Assembly (NCBI RefSeq): GCF_965638725.1
Contig: NC_134957.1
Location: 17,260,101-17,324,100, forward strand
Source: Aptenodytes patagonicus
Lineage: Eukaryota; Chordata; Aves; Sphenisciformes; Spheniscidae
Reading direction: 5' to 3'
Length of the DNA: 64,000 bases
Every line of letters starts with the position of its first letter. Position 1 is the first letter of the stretch. The notes beneath the pieces are model-generated. The model was not told where the DNA came from. It saw nothing but the letters and a program-made list of their open reading frames with translations, and made no database searches. This document shows positions 23,085-37,200 of the stretch, piece after piece. Both the position numbers and the translations under genes were made by a program.

Positions 23085-24277
23085 AACCCCCTATCTCCAG
23101 CTGTTCCACTACGTACAGAGGATATTCGGTCATCATCAGGATGGATTGATACACTTGCACAGAAAGTATAAGTAATGTTTGCAGAAGTACAGTCTTGTCT
23201 CTTCTGAAAGAAAGACGGACACATGCAGCTAAAAAAACACTGTCTAGTCCCTCCTCCTCACTTCCCAGATTGCCTCAGATAACTAGCTTGCTAATATGAA
23301 TTCAGTTTTATCCAAGCACCATTTAAAAATGTGTTTTAAACCCAGTTCTTCCATTAAGAATTCAAGCTCTAGTAACTGCTGTTTCCCCTTCCCACTGTGT
23401 GAGTTGATGAGTTGTTTTCCTCCCATCATTAGATACTGCAAGCCCTTTAGGACAGGCAACTTCCTTGTTTGCTTTGATTTTTCTTTGATATACCGCTGTG
23501 TATCTCAAGCCACTGGTGAGTAATGTCTCTGGGCACTGATTCATGTTGAGTGCTGGATTTAACTGTGGCAGCAGCAGTAGTTACTTCTCCCACTTGTCTG
23601 ACCTGCCTCTCTGTAGGAGGTTACTGTCCCTGTGGCAAAGGCAGCTGAATGGATAGTGTTTGCTCTGCAGTCTTTGCAATTCACCGCCTGATACATTGAA
23701 CTGAAAATCAACAGCAGCTTGTTTGTAAGGCAACAACAGCGTCGGAGGAATGGCAAAGTAGTGGAGAGGCATAGGGTAGATGGAGTGCGAGTTAGTCTAT
23801 TCCACCAGTTCTCATGGTCCCCATCAAATTTATGCTTGTCCTCCCCATGTTAAATATGCTCCATTTGTAAGTAATCTTAGCTACAAGGGCCTGTTTTTAC
23901 TTTTGAGGGAGCAATCCATTCTGTCTTCTTTTCATTACACTTCAGGTGAAAGTGAAATGAAATGTGTAGGTTTGGGATTTTTGAAAGCATGCACTGCTGG
24001 CCTGCCTTCTGCACTTGTCAGAGCCATCAGTAAAACTTTGCTTGACTTTACTGAGAGAAGTTAAGCAAATACTGGGTTCTTTTGTAACTCACTGTTGCCA
24101 TACTAGGTAGGACAGGAAGATGTAATACAGCTTTTAGGGTCCTTGATATAAAAACATAGGCTGTCCTTTTGAGAGCCTAGACTGAACCAATACTGAAGTG
24201 CTTACGTAAGAGCTGGTGGCAATTTTAAGCAATGGAAGATGGAAAATGTTGACACGTTTTTTGTGTTCTATAATAGA

Positions 24278-24299
24278 TTTTTTTTTTTTTTTTTTTTTT
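24278..24299. repeat. Poly(T) tract
   Basis: An uninterrupted run of 22 T lies 67 bp upstream of COMMD5 exon 4, just beyond the usual polypyrimidine tract of that acceptor. No retroposed element is recognisable next to it. Confidence 0.8.
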
Positions 24300-27200
24300 G
24301 GTAGCTAAGGTCGTATATTTGTGGTTACAAAACACTTAACTATTTTGTACTGCTCTTCTCTTTAAGGATACCAGAAGATTTCATCATGGACTTTTCCAGT
24401 ATAGTCTTTGGTAACAGGTTGGTATCTTCATGCATCATGCATTGTGCAACCAACAGGGTTGCACAGAGCTCTGCTGACAAAAATCCCAGGCCTATTGAAG
24501 GAACAGCAAAATTCTCTAAATTAATGAGACCAAGATTTGTCCCGTTATTTTGATTCAACATAACATGATGTCCATCATGCATGGCTATATATGCAGTAAG
24601 TAGCTTTCATGCCAATTTTAAATTTTTCAGTGATCATCACCCGTCAGTTTTTATAATGTTCTATAGACTCTGTAAGGTGCATCAGTACCTACAGATGAAA
24701 AACGCATTGCAGAAGTAAGCATTTTTATCATCATTATCATTGCAAGTTAGAGCAAAAGTGAAAGACTTGCTTTGCTGAGAGGCAAGCTACATATGCCTTC
24801 TACATGCTGTGGTTCGTGGAAACTCTCTCAGATAGCATTTAATCAAGTCTTAATGCACAGTTGAATTGGGAGTTCACACTGGGTGACTTGGTGACACGTA
24901 TGATGCCTCTTTTGTCCGTTCTAGGGATTCCTTTTTTCTATATGGTTCTCTGCTCAACCGTATTTAGCTTATTCTACATCTAGAAATTGCATGAACTTTT
25001 TGCATGTGCAAAACTTTCCTCCTTGAAACTTGAGGTCACTCAGCGCATAGCATCACTAACCCAACGCTGCTCCAGATGTTCACATGGAATCCTGATAACC
25101 ATAGTTGTGGTATTTCAGTTACCCTCACAAGGGTCTGAATGCTGCTACCAAAGTTAAAAATATTTTTCATTTCCTTGGTTAAGATCTTGGCTTAAAGCTA
25201 AAGGTTCTTGGAGTAAAAATAAATTCAGCTTTCTCATCTTTTCTTTGCTCTTCTGTTTGAATTATAGGTGTTAAGAATGCAAAATTCATGGTTGCAAAGT
25301 GGAAATATTGTTTGCAGTGGAGAAAGAAGATAAATTTAGATGTCATTTGAAGCATGCACGATTGTCTGTTTTTTACTGTGAAATCACGATGCTGGAAAAT
25401 TTAGCTTTTTCTCATTTCAAAAGCTGTGATTATCCAGTGTAATCTTGCTCTGTGTTTTGAGACCAGAGAAGAGCACCTCAGATTTGATTTCTAGACAGAT
25501 CTGCTTTTACAATCTTAAATGTAACACTGAATCATACATATGCTTATTGAGTTGTAAATATATATGATTGTGATAGTAAGAGAAGTATTAGCACCTGACC
25601 AAAAATTCAGTGTGAGCTAGATAACCCAGCAAAACCCATTTTTAATACTTTTCCTGACATCTTATCCTATTTTTGCAATTTTGTTCACTAAACAACAGCT
25701 CTGAAGTACTGGAAATTTGACATTTGTATTTCTGTGTCCCCACAGTTCCATCAAGCTATATAGACTGCAAGGAAACTTGCCACATTGACACCATCAAATA
25801 ACTGCATGAAATTAAAATATTTTTAAGGGAAAGGATAACCCTGACTTCCCCCTCTCTGAATGTTCATAATAAATGTATTGCTTTTTTTTTTTAAATAGTG
25901 TAGCTTTAGTTTCTACCAGGAGGGTGCGTTCTGTGTGCCATTTGTCAGCATTTCACACATACCAGTTTATTCATTCTCCCTGTTCAGTGGCCTGCTAGGC
26001 ATGTCTTGTTATGCGCACAGGGAACCATGCAGAATTTGTCTTTAGTTTTGATATTGTTAGGTCAGCTGCTGCTCTAAATTCTCTAATCTTTCATTTTTGA
26101 GTGCTCTTCTGTTGCATCCTTTGGCAGATGATGTTCTTGTCACCAGGTGTATCATCCTTTCCACATATAATTTGGACGGTCTCTAGCTGATCCATGGTGC
26201 TTTACTTGTTCTAACTTCTGCCTTCTGCACTATGTGCTGACCGTATATTGCAGCTGTTGGCACAGAGTGTTTATAACATGTAATTATAGTCTATAGGTTT
26301 TGGATATAAGATCCATTGAGTCTTTTCTGCTCCATTTTGCCATTCCTCTTAGAAATCAATGGCTTGATTAACAGCCTGTATAATTTCTGTATGTATGTTG
26401 GCCACTATGCACATTCTGTCATCCTTACAGGATTCTTGCAGTTCCAGCTGCGATCTTCTGCAAGCTGGGAAGGTGCTGACAGAAGCTTAAACTAAGCTGT
26501 AAAAGCCGCGACTCTTTCTGAGGGAATGGTACTGAAGTGCAGTCCTGACCAGAACTAAAGCTTTGTGGTTTGGCCACAGAAATGCCATAGCTCAACAATA
26601 TTCAGAAGCTTCACCTCTGTTTCGGCATTGCTGACCTTTCCCACCACCACTAACTGGAACATCTTCCTGTTTTCTCTACTCTTTCTTCCCCCAAAATGCT
26701 GGTGCTGCACTGAATGGACTATCTTCCATTGATGGGATTTAGCATGTCTTAAGGAAGCGGCAGCAGTGTGGCTATTTTTAGGCATTCTCCAAATTAAGCA
26801 ATACTCTGGCAGCAGCTCACCACTGAGGGAAAGGCCTGTTCTTACTGTTTAATCCTGCTATAATGGCCATTCTAGACTCCAGCTCCTCATGGTTGCACCC
26901 AGCTGTGGTGACCTACTTCCTATCCAGTAGCTGACAGTGAGTAAGAACCAGCTGATCTACTTTTTCTGCTCGTTCCTTTACCGTACTATTAGGAACGTGT
27001 CACTTCTGACAGCACCCAATCCCCCCAAAAAAGGATAAATTCTTTCTTATATTGCCTTTGCTAAATGCAAGAGTATTGGAGGATCTCAGCCTGTCAGTCC
27101 TGTGTCCCTTATCAAATCATTAATCTTTCTGGGCAGTTTCTAAAGGCACCAGCTAACTTGCACACAAGAATCTGAGTAGGGATGGTAGACTATCATTCCT

Positions 27201-29593
27201 ACAGTCCTTGATTTGTTCAGAGAGGATTCCTTTCTGATGTAAAGTCTGTATCCATGTCTAGCACCATGGATAAAGGAGGTAACGTTTCTTCTCCTGCCCT
27301 TAGCGGGAATACTGGAGTAGTTTTGAAATGTACTGTAAATAACTTCCAGAGACATTGGATGCTTAGCAAAAAAAAAAAAAATCCAGACTAGCTCTCGAAT
27401 GGACCAGCTGAGTGACCCCATTCTGAAGATATTTCTGTGTATATATCTAAAAATGGGTAGTTGTTATGTCTTTGTATCAGATTTGGCCTGTTTACTTACC
27501 CAGAGCTTAAGATGCTGTTAAAATTTTAAAGATTGTCAACCATTTGAAGTTTAATTGCTGTCAACTGTATTTCCTCGCAGAAATAAACTGAGGCTTGATC
27601 AGCCTGATTCTTCCTGCGGTATGAGTAATAAATGAAGTCCTTGGCTTCTTAGACTTTAGACTAGACAAAAGTCTTGAAGGCTGTGCTGGGGTTGGCAGGG
27701 AACATTATGTAAGGAACTTAGAGATTGTAAATTATGTTGGATTAGCAAGAACCACTGTGTGATTTTTTTGTTTTTTAAAGTATGCTTCAAAGTACACTCT
27801 ACTATTATTATATTTTAAAACATTGCTGCTCGCTAATACTAGATGCTTTCTGCTGAAGGAGCACAGTGACCTTATTCCGACTTTTTTGCTCAAGTCATCT
27901 GTCTCGTTCCTGCTTGCTTGTTCCTGTTGGATCTGCATGAAGGTAAAGATATACTTGCAGATCCCTTTCTATGCCTCACAGTTGCATATAATTGAAATAA
28001 TAGATATGCCAGCCACCACAACGACTCTTACTAAACTTCATAGTGACATCGGTTTACTGGAATTACAGAGAGTCACTTGGTCTCTTTTTTTTAACATGGA
28101 CCATAGTTAAGCATAGGAAAAGTGGGTAATCTGAGCACAGCTGTCTTAAACACACAAAACCTCCACTCATTCAGACCTCTCTAAATGAGGCTAGATGTAG
28201 GAGAGAAACAAGTTCCGGACAGGTTTTTTCTGAGGAATTTTATTTTCTCTTTAGATTGTTGTTTCTTTTATGAATTTGCATTTCAGTCTCCCATTTCTGA
28301 TTTATTCTGTAGGCGTCCTGCTTCCGAAGGCACAGCTCTGATACAAGGAAGTAGGCTGCCAAGTGTCCAGGACTTCAGGTGGAGAGTGGACGTAGCTATA
28401 TCCACAAGGTATAAAAAAGAATCCTGCATGACCCTAGAAATTATTTTGCCCAAGGTTAAACTGACTTCTTGTGCTGCCTAAAAATGTTAACGGTGTTAAA
28501 ATGTCTCTTGCTGTTAGGGATTGGCATGTAGCATTAAATGGTAAGATACAGAGGGGATTTTCTGAACAGTACAGAAGTCAGTTTATATACAGGTTACTGC
28601 TGTTAATATGGGCCTGCCAACAGGCTGCTGCCTTCATCTTCTACTAATGATACTTTTCAGGGTCTTTATTTGTTCGATCTCTAAAACCTCTGTGCTAGAA
28701 ACATTTCACTCAAAGTTTGAGTCTCTCTTTCAATATTTTGAAACTTGATGGAGCTGATACAACTCCACGGGTCCTCAGAGATGATGGAATAAATTAGATG
28801 GATTGAGTCTCGTGCAGCCAACCAAGCTCTCGGTTTCACTGGAGCAGGGGAGGAAAATCATCTATTCAAATTCTCAAGTAGACTATCACTTGTATGTTGC
28901 ACATGTTAAATAAAATTACTTTCCATCAGCTGTACAGTCTGCTGTAGATTCTACAAAGAGAGGCTTCAGAACTGCACCTTTACACTGCCATAGTTATGCA
29001 AGTGGTCATTGATCCACCTCCTAGTTTCTTTCACAAAACAGGAGTAAAGGCCTTTGTGATCATCCTGTCTGTGCCTGCAGCGAATAGCTTCTTGCCATCT
29101 GCCACAGCAGAAGCAGCTGGGGGATGGATCTTTGGCTAGAGCCAGAAGGAAACAGAAACCTGTTGCCTCTGCTGTTCCTGGTCTTTGTCTACTTCTAACC
29201 AAGACTGACCAGGGTGAAAGAAATTGGAAGATGATCCAGTATTTGTCAGTAGCGTAAATTGTTAGCATGAGTGACTTCATATTGCATTCATGAATACCTG
29301 CGTCTGAGGGAGAGTGCAGTCTCTTTGCTGCCATAGTTGAGAGGCCTGTGGGTAATCAGGGACAGTCTTCCTGAAAGCAAGAAAAAAGATTCCTAAGTGA
29401 AAATTGTAATGGCCACAAGTTCAGGTGACTCTCAGATGAGCAGTGCTCTAAGCACCACACAGGTTTCACTATGCGGAAAAAATCTGTACCTATAAGAGAG
29501 CAAAATATACAGATAAACATCCTCAGGCACAATGCTTGCAAGCTGCAGGCAAATCCTATGATTTGTTTTCCAAACAACACAGGAGCAATACAG

Positions 29594-30033
29594 ATCATAG
29601 AATCATTTAGGTTGGAAAAGACCTTTAAGATCATCGAGTCCAACCATAAACCTAGCACTACCAAGTCCACCACTAAACCATGTCCCTAAGCCCCATGTCT
29701 ACACGTCTTTTAAATACCTCCAGGGATGGTGACTCAACCACTTCCCTGCGCAGCCTGTTCTAATGCTTGACAACCCTTTCGGTGAAGAAATTTTTCCTAA
29801 TATCCAATCTAAACCTGCCGTGGTGCAACCTGAGGCCATTTCCTCTCATCCTATCACTTGTTACTTGGGAGAAGAGACCGACACCCACCGTGCTACAACC
29901 TCGTTCCAGGTAGTTGTAAAGAGCAATAAGGTCTCCCCTCAGCCTCCTTTTCTCCAGGCTGAACAACCCCAGTTCCCCCAGCCGCTCCTCATAAGACTTG
30001 TGCTCTAGACCCTTCACCAGCTTCATTGCCCTT
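29594..30033 (-). mobile_element. CR1 LINE, 5'-truncated, with decayed end of the pol ORF
   Basis: This is a minus-strand CR1 copy in COMMD5 intron 5. It starts (3' end) with the ATAGAATCATTTAGGTTGG-type terminus and runs about 440 bp. On the minus strand an open frame at 29760-30026 encodes peptides typical of the C-terminal end of the CR1 reverse-transcriptase ORF ([47 protein letters not shown]). It is a dead, truncated LINE fragment, not a gene. Confidence 0.95.
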
Positions 30034-31833
30034 TTATCCTTTTCTGTTTTCCTTCCTATTATTTTCCTTTCCAGTCAACCTCCCCCCTGGGATTTCTTGT
30101 TTATCATCCAGCAACAGCCTCTGCGAAGAGGTATGGCTTCTGGCTGTAACGCCTGTCAGTACCTGAGCAGGCTTTGGCAACATCAGTTGATGGAAGCTGC
30201 ACAAGAATGACTCATTTCCCCTCTTTGGGTCATCAAATAAAATAACAACCCACAAATTTAGGATGAAGACTGGAAGAGCTTGATTCCCCAAATGAGATGG
30301 CAGTTGAAAGTATGAAGAGATGGAAAGGATTAATGCAACAGGGTAAACTGCATAAGAAAACTGTGCGTTATTACTAGCAGTACTTGGTCAGCTCTTATCC
30401 CTATCATAGTTCCACTAAACTGATTATTATGTAAAATGAAAATGCTCCTAAACTTGCAGTTACTAAACTATAAAAAAAATTTTTAGTCTCAGTACTGAGG
30501 TAAATTGGACAGGACTCCTATGTTCATGAGTTGCCAGCCAGCCAGGTACAGGACTCTAGGATCGAAATTACTCGTGTTCTATGTAAAGCCTACATGAACA
30601 TCTTAAATTGTTGATGTACAATGCTGTACTCATCACACTGCTGATGTCTATTGCTGTAATACTAATAATGTAAATAATTTCAGTTCACTGGCCCGTGCAC
30701 TTCAACCATCCATTCTAATGATGATGAAGCTTTCAGATGGGACAGCTCATCGCTTTGAAGTAAGTCAGATTGCCATAATAAATAAAAAAGAAACTACTTG
30801 AAGTTCTTTTTAAAAAGTTGAATTACTATTTAAAATATTAAAGCTTCTGTAAACAATGCATTATCATTGGTTGGTTTGCTTTGGAATCCTTCATGTTCAG
30901 TGTAGCCGCATACAATATATAACAAAATGCCAACCAAAATCATACCTTGTTCCTACACACATTTTGCTGAAACCTCATTTGTTAGAAGAATATTAATTAC
31001 TGAAAAGCACTGTTGCATAATATCTGGTTTGATTAAAAATTATGGTTTTGTTATCAACTGTAACCTTCAGACCTGATGGTGGCTCTTGAGGGCAGAAAAA
31101 TTACTGGGGTAGTTTATATAATGGATGATACACTTCTAAACTTCCTACGTTTGGTGGAGAATGGTAACATTCTCTTCTGTGGCAGAGGTAGTTTTATTCT
31201 TTTTCTTCAGTACAGTTCTTGCTGCTAGAAAGAAAGTAAAAAAAACTCTCTGCTTTTTACATCAGAATTAGTCAGTGGCAATATTTACGACACTGTACGT
31301 AAAGGCTTGCCAGAAGATGGCATAAACTCTTCCATATTTTTAACCTTTGAAAAGGAATGCTATTTGCTCTATAAATAACATGGTGGTGCATACAGGAATT
31401 CAGTGCACAGCAGGCATTGTTACATTTGAACTCTGTAAAGATTTTGGCTTCAGTTCATGTGTTAGTAGTAGTCTGGAGGAAGCACCAAAGCACTGTGGGT
31501 TCAAAGAGGTGGACTGCTGTTACAGTGCTTCACAAGAAGGCAGCTATTGAGGAAGGCACAAATTCTGTGCTACATTGCGAAGTGTTGAGGGTGTCACTTC
31601 ACGGGAGATCAAATTCACCCCTCTGTGGACAGCCCAGCTCAGAGCATCCCGTACGCTTTGTTTGAGGTCTTCCATGGAACTTAAATGATGCCATGGACTT
31701 CAGGTTAACCCTTTACAACAGGGTAAGTTTTACTTGTGAGAATAAAAACTAGTATATATTCTTTACTGTTTAGATTTGAGGCTTTATTTCCTGGTATATA
31801 ATGTCAAGTCTTGGTCTTGGTGGCATTGTTCCT

Positions 31834-31859
31834 GGTTGGTTTGGTTTGGTTTGGTTTGG
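31834..31859 (+). repeat. (GGTTT)n microsatellite, first array
   Basis: About five GGTTT units lie in the last intron of COMMD5. A second array of the same unit is about 260 bp downstream. The unit is not the vertebrate telomere repeat. Confidence 0.8.
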
Positions 31860-32120
31860 CTGTAAACACGATTTCTGTATCTGATGAGTGGTCTTCCCGC
31901 AGTTAGTAGCTCTTTGGGGATAAACCTGTGTTTTGGTTCAAGGTGCCATATGCAAGCAAATACAGTCCTCAGCTCTTCAGTTTCCTTTCATTCGGACATG
32001 TTCAGAATGTCCTGCTAACGAACAGGGCTTATGTAAGATGGTAAGTCCAGGAGATTAAAACTGTTCATAACAGAATTGAGTGTGTATGCCACAGGGAGAA
32101 GTTACACTCTTTGGTGTCTT

Positions 32121-32146
32121 GGGTTTGGTTTGGTTTGGTTTGGTTT
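32121..32146 (+). repeat. (GGTTT)n microsatellite, second array
   Basis: About five GGTTT units end in a T run. The array has the same unit and orientation as the one at 31834-31859 in the same intron. Confidence 0.8.
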
Positions 32147-33256
32147 TTTAATCGCAGTGTGACTTCTGACAATGAAGATTTTTTAAAAAGCAATGGGAAT
32201 TGCAGCATTTCGAGTCTTGTGTATATGTCAAAAGTGAAAAGGACATGCTGCCTTTTTATGCATTTCTGATGCATATGGAAAATGCAAATCAGATGTTGGA
32301 TTCCTCTCACATAATTGATATCTGTGCTACAGTAGGCAGAAGGATGACAAGGGACTCTGTCAAAAGAACTGCATGTCTTCAATGTAGTCAAAGAAGTAGA
32401 GTGAATTACGCAGTGCTCTGCAGAGCAGCCTGGGACTAGATAGACGGCTGTTGGTACTCACGTGAGCACATGCGTTTGTGCATGGCACTAATGTTAATCT
32501 GTGTCACCCAGTCTGTGCCTGTGCGCGGACGTGGTTCTCTGTCTTAACAGATAATAGGTTTCCATCCATTTGGCTTCTCAGGCTTGAAATGGTAAAGGAA
32601 AGTCCATTAGTATCCTGCACAGTTGAAAATGTTTTGTATATTTAATCAAAATCTTTTGCTTTCCATGTATAGACAGTGCCCAGTCCTCTTTGCTCTTGAG
32701 GTTGCTGCCAAGTCTCTTGCTTTGAGGCTCAATTCCTTTCTCCTGCAAGCTTGGACAAGCAGAATATCTGCAATTTGTTGCTTGAGAATTCTGTAGGCTC
32801 CGTGACCTTCCAGGTGCCTTTATCTTTCCTTCCAGTCCGTGACTCTCTTACTTCACCACAGCAGCCATCAGTTTACATTCTGGAGTACTTCCTTTCTCAC
32901 ATCAGGCAGTATAGAAAATGTACTATGTAGCTGTTATTTCTGTTTTTTTCCAGTCTCCTCCTCTTTTTCACCCAGATGATTTAGTTGAATTAACTGAATT
33001 TTATTAACCTCAAATCCTTTGTCTTAAGTCCAAAAAAAAAAAGGATTTTAAGAGAGATTGGGCTGACACTGTGGAATGTTCCCTGTCCATAGGCATGCCC
33101 TAGTCAAAGTTCCTAAGATGTTTCATGTTTTCTAACCTGAATATTCTGTTTCAGGTGCCAGTTGCAAAGTTTCAAGAACTGAGATACAATGTTGCCCTTA
33201 TACTGAAGGAAATGAATGATTTGGAGAAAAGGAGCGTACTGAAGATCCAGGACTGA

Positions 33257-33665
33257 ACACTTAAATTGGGAGTTTATAGACCAGATCTGAAACCCTCAGC
33301 GTGTTTTGTGAATGGCAAAGCAGGGGACCATCACCACTTTGCCTGTCTGAATTGCAATGTCGCGTTTATGATGTCTGCTGTAAATATTTTTTCGATTCAA
33401 GTGTTAAAAGCACAAGCTCTTTTCCTAAGACTTAGGAAAACCAAAAAATATATCTATGAAAAAGTATAAAGCTGTTTGTGAGCATTTTTGCATGATTCAT
33501 CAAAACATTTTTTAAATAACTGTCTTAATAGATGTAAGAGTCATTTATTTCTGATTATGATTCATCACTCTAATTATTTTTGAAAGCCTGCCACCGGAAG
33601 CCCCATCAATGTGTATCATAAGAAAGCTCTGCAATATCTCAAATAAAAAATAAAATAAAAAAAAC
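33257..33665 (+). other. COMMD5: COMMD5 3' untranslated region with poly(A) signal
   Basis: This AT-rich sequence follows the COMMD5 stop. AATAAA at 33642-33647, within an A-rich run of overlapping AATAAA-like hexamers, is the likely polyadenylation signal. That gives a 3'UTR of about 0.4 kb. No longer ORF or repeat is visible here. Confidence 0.75.
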
Positions 33666-34204
33666 ACTTCTGCACTCTAGTATGACAAAAGTGAACTTGA
33701 GTTTTGCATAAGTAAAATTGCTGTCTGGCTTCTCACTAAGTGACGAGGTATAGCTACAGATATTTAAAGGCTAATTTTGAAGAAAATTGGAAGTCTGTGG
33801 ATCAAGAAAGAAGTATCGACTGAGCTTCCAGAACTAATTCCATGGAATTGCAGAAGTGGAAAGGTGCAATCTAAGTCTTTGTCTGGTTGATCAGAATGGG
33901 CTAAATAGCACTAATCTCACAGATTTCTAACTGGAAACGCCTGCCTCTTGTTTCATGCATTTCCTTTATGCTTGATGTGAACAGAATCATCTGACTTATT
34001 ACTGGGCAGAAACCTCTAGCACTGCGATGACAGCGAACAGCCGTAAGGTTACAAGGCCGTAACCTTGTAGATCACTACAGCTATATACTCATTAATAGTG
34101 CAAGTCAGACCCCAGGATGAAGAGGCTGCATACAGCCTCTGGGTTGAAAGTCACAGGTATGAGGATATTCAAGCCCCCAGGTCAAGAAAACAGTTAAGCA
34201 TAGG

Positions 34205-34287
34205 CTGAAGTTCCCTGAATTGGTCGGGCAGTTGGACTAGATGATCGTTGTAGGTCCCTTCCAACTGAATTATTCTATTCTATTCGA
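34205..34287 (+). mobile_element. CR1 LINE 3' tail, plus orientation
   Basis: The core at about 34231-34287 reads GTTGGACTAGATGATCGTTG then TAGGTCCCTTCCAACTGAAT, and ends in TATTCTATTCTATTC. This is a CR1 3' end of a more diverged subfamily than the copies at 4240 and 29594. The upstream boundary is uncertain. It lies about 0.5 kb downstream of COMMD5. Confidence 0.88.
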
Positions 34288-37200
34288 AGTTACTCCTTTG
34301 CCCCATGAGTAAACCTTGGAAGAACTCCCTTAACTTGAAGCATATGCTTTAAGTCTCATTTAAACGCTGTGGGACCACTAGTATGGCCCTCAGAGTTTTG
34401 CCAAGAAGGGATGCGTTCCTCAATCATTGCCTGAACGAGTTTTCCCCCAGCAGCAAAGATACAGAGGCTGTGAGCAACGGCCCAAAGACAGCACAGGCGT
34501 GGGCCCTAGAACTGTAGGATTTATCCGGCTGTCAAAGGTAGCTTAGAAAGTACATGCCACTACCATTGTTAAGCATTGGCTTATTCTAGCTGCTTTCAGG
34601 GTTTCTACCTCAGTAGTACCACCCATGCTTCTCTCATTTTTTGTGATTGTAGAACTTGCCTTTATCTTCCTCACTCCCCGCAGAAAACTGCTGAAATTAA
34701 AATTGTGGATTCAGGAGGCCTTTTACACTCCCACAGATGTTTGTGTAGGAAAGGATGACTTGGCTCTTGGATTTTAAGAATCACAACAGGCATAAAAAGA
34801 CTTCATTGTCATACTTTTTAAGAGGAGACTTCTTTGACAGCAGTCCATACCAATCTAAAGACAGCTAAATAGCTGTGGTCCAGAAACCTTTTAAAACCTG
34901 TGCAAGAATGTGTCCTGTAGTTTCAAATAAACCTATCAGCTGTGATTTCAAACTGTTCAGAGGCTGCATGTTCTATTTGCTTTGTAGGCTGCTCATCAAT
35001 AACTTCCAGGTTTGATCCATACTGCATCTTAACTACTGTGTTCGGGTCACACCAAAGCATATAAAGAGGAATTACCTCCTGTAATGTCAGATGGACTGTA
35101 GATTGCATTAATGTGATGTTTTCTTTTTGGTTTTACTTTGTGAAGCTTATTCATCTTCTTTCTGGAATTACATTATCACAAGCTGTGAAGCAAAACATAC
35201 ATTCTTATGTTCCTTGTTATAACCTTTCCCTTCTGAATGTTTAGGTTTACGTGGTTTCAAACTGGAAAGGTGTCTCAACTGAGACCGTAAGTGAAGTCTT
35301 TTCAGACAAACGGAACACTGCGTGAGTGTAAAATGACCTATTGCTCAAGACATTTGCAAAGTGTTTTTTTACTGGTCAGAGTAGAAGAATCCATAAATAC
35401 CTTTACTTTCTAGACAGAATATATTCATTCAGTTGTTCTCCTGGAACAGCAGTTGCCCATGTTCTCCAGAAATGGAAAGGCTTCCTGACTCTTTTCCTCA
35501 TGTTCTCTGCGAGGGGTGATGGACCTCTTAGTTTGTCTTGCCACACATTAAGCAGGAGTTTACTGTAATTGGAGGTTTACTATGCACACTGAGGGGTACT
35601 TAAACACTTGGGATTTTCATTCCTCTGTACTTAAAAGAAGAGTTAATTTGGGCTTTCCTTCTGACAGATTAGCTTTCCAGTACAACAGCAGTTGTCACCA
35701 AAATGGCTAGTGGGAGTGGCTAGTGGATAGTTCCTCAGTTTTGATAAAATACAAGCCTTCAAATGATTGTTAGGTTTCTCAGAACTTCATGATGAATTAT
35801 GTGTTAAATATTTGTTCAACACTGAAATAACGTCTTACTTCACAATTAAAATACTCCGGAATTTGAATTCCACTGAATTTCTGACTGTAGCCCTTTCATT
35901 CCAATACAGAACAAAAGTAACCTTCTAAGAATCTGGGTATGTCTGAACAGAAATTATTTCACTCAGCTCACCTTAGGTTTGGTTACGCTTCAAGGACACA
36001 CTGTGAAACCCCCTTTCTGTATCACGCGGTGAAAGATACAACTTGAATGGGATGCTCACTTTGTCGGTGCCGAGGTCTTGTCAAGCTGATCACTTGTCAT
36101 CAATTAGGAAGGTAGGAGGTTTGTGTGGGAAGGGCACTGGTTTTCTTCTTATTACACGCTGTTCACGGACCAATAGTTAACAAGGACCTTTCACAGGTTC
36201 TATTGGTAGTTTTCCCTGAAAAACAAACCCCAGTGATCCAGTTGCTTTCTCTATTTGATGGTGCCATGCATTTATTTAAACTGGATAATGCATTTGTGAA
36301 TGTCTTAATTCTAGCGATTTTCTAACCATGGCATATGAACACAAATTTCTCCATTACACCTTTTCTTTTATTTCCTTTATAGTATATGGAACGTTATGCC
36401 TTTTCTTTCAAGATTAATGTGTCAAAACATATTTAAAATAGAACTTGAACTTGTTTTTCACTGTAAATCATGCGTGTATAATAGCAGAGATGCCCAGTGC
36501 ATGCAGGAGTAGTCACAGTAGGCAGAATGCAAAAGGAGAATTAAAGCTAGTTGCCAGAAGTCATTCACAGATTCAGTGGCAAAATCAGACAGAAGAACTC
36601 GCATGTCTTCACCTCCTGTTCTCTAACCGTCAGTTCGCGCAGCTTCCTGATGTAATGGTCAGACCTCCCTCTTTCTTTTTGTTTTTTTTTTAATTGGCTC
36701 AACTCCATGGGCCACCAGTCCAAATCTGTTCTTGCCGGTGGACTATCACAGTCTGCACAGAGCACTTGAAAATAAAAAGCCATCTGTGGCTGTATTTGTT
36801 ACGTGACTTTTCACATCCCTACTTCCAGTAGCGAAGGAGCTTTGTCAGCATGACTAGTAGGTCGGAACTTCACACTTGGGTTAGTTGTGTTTGAGAGGGG
36901 AAAGAAACAAGTTTGTTGTTTGTTTTTGTGGTCTCAAAGTGTGATGCAGATTATAGCTCCAGAAGAAGGCTGAAGAATGTAGTCATGCTCTCATACTGCC
37001 TGTTATGCCAGCCATTAACTGCTGGAAGATCAGTATTGTGCTCGTTGCCATTAAAAGGAAGAAATTAAACGTCCCTTTGTAGAAAAATCATACAAGGGAG
37101 GTCTGCTTTTGTGGAGTGAGTCACCTCCTAGCTTTAACTTCTTCTGTTTAAGTGAAGGATAAATCCGTTCTCGATCTCATGAACAATGCAGGTGGGTAGG

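Noticed and set aside
28966-29334. 122-codon ATG-initiated open frame on minus in COMMD5 intron 5
   Set aside because: It is antisense within an intron with no recognisable domain and no promoter or splice context. It could belong to an old repeat, but I could not identify one.
29760-30026. 88-codon open frame on minus
   Set aside because: It is the tail of a CR1 reverse-transcriptase ORF inside the truncated LINE, not a host gene.
31834-31859. Possible interstitial telomere repeat
   Set aside because: The unit is GGTTT, not TTAGGG, so it is an ordinary microsatellite.
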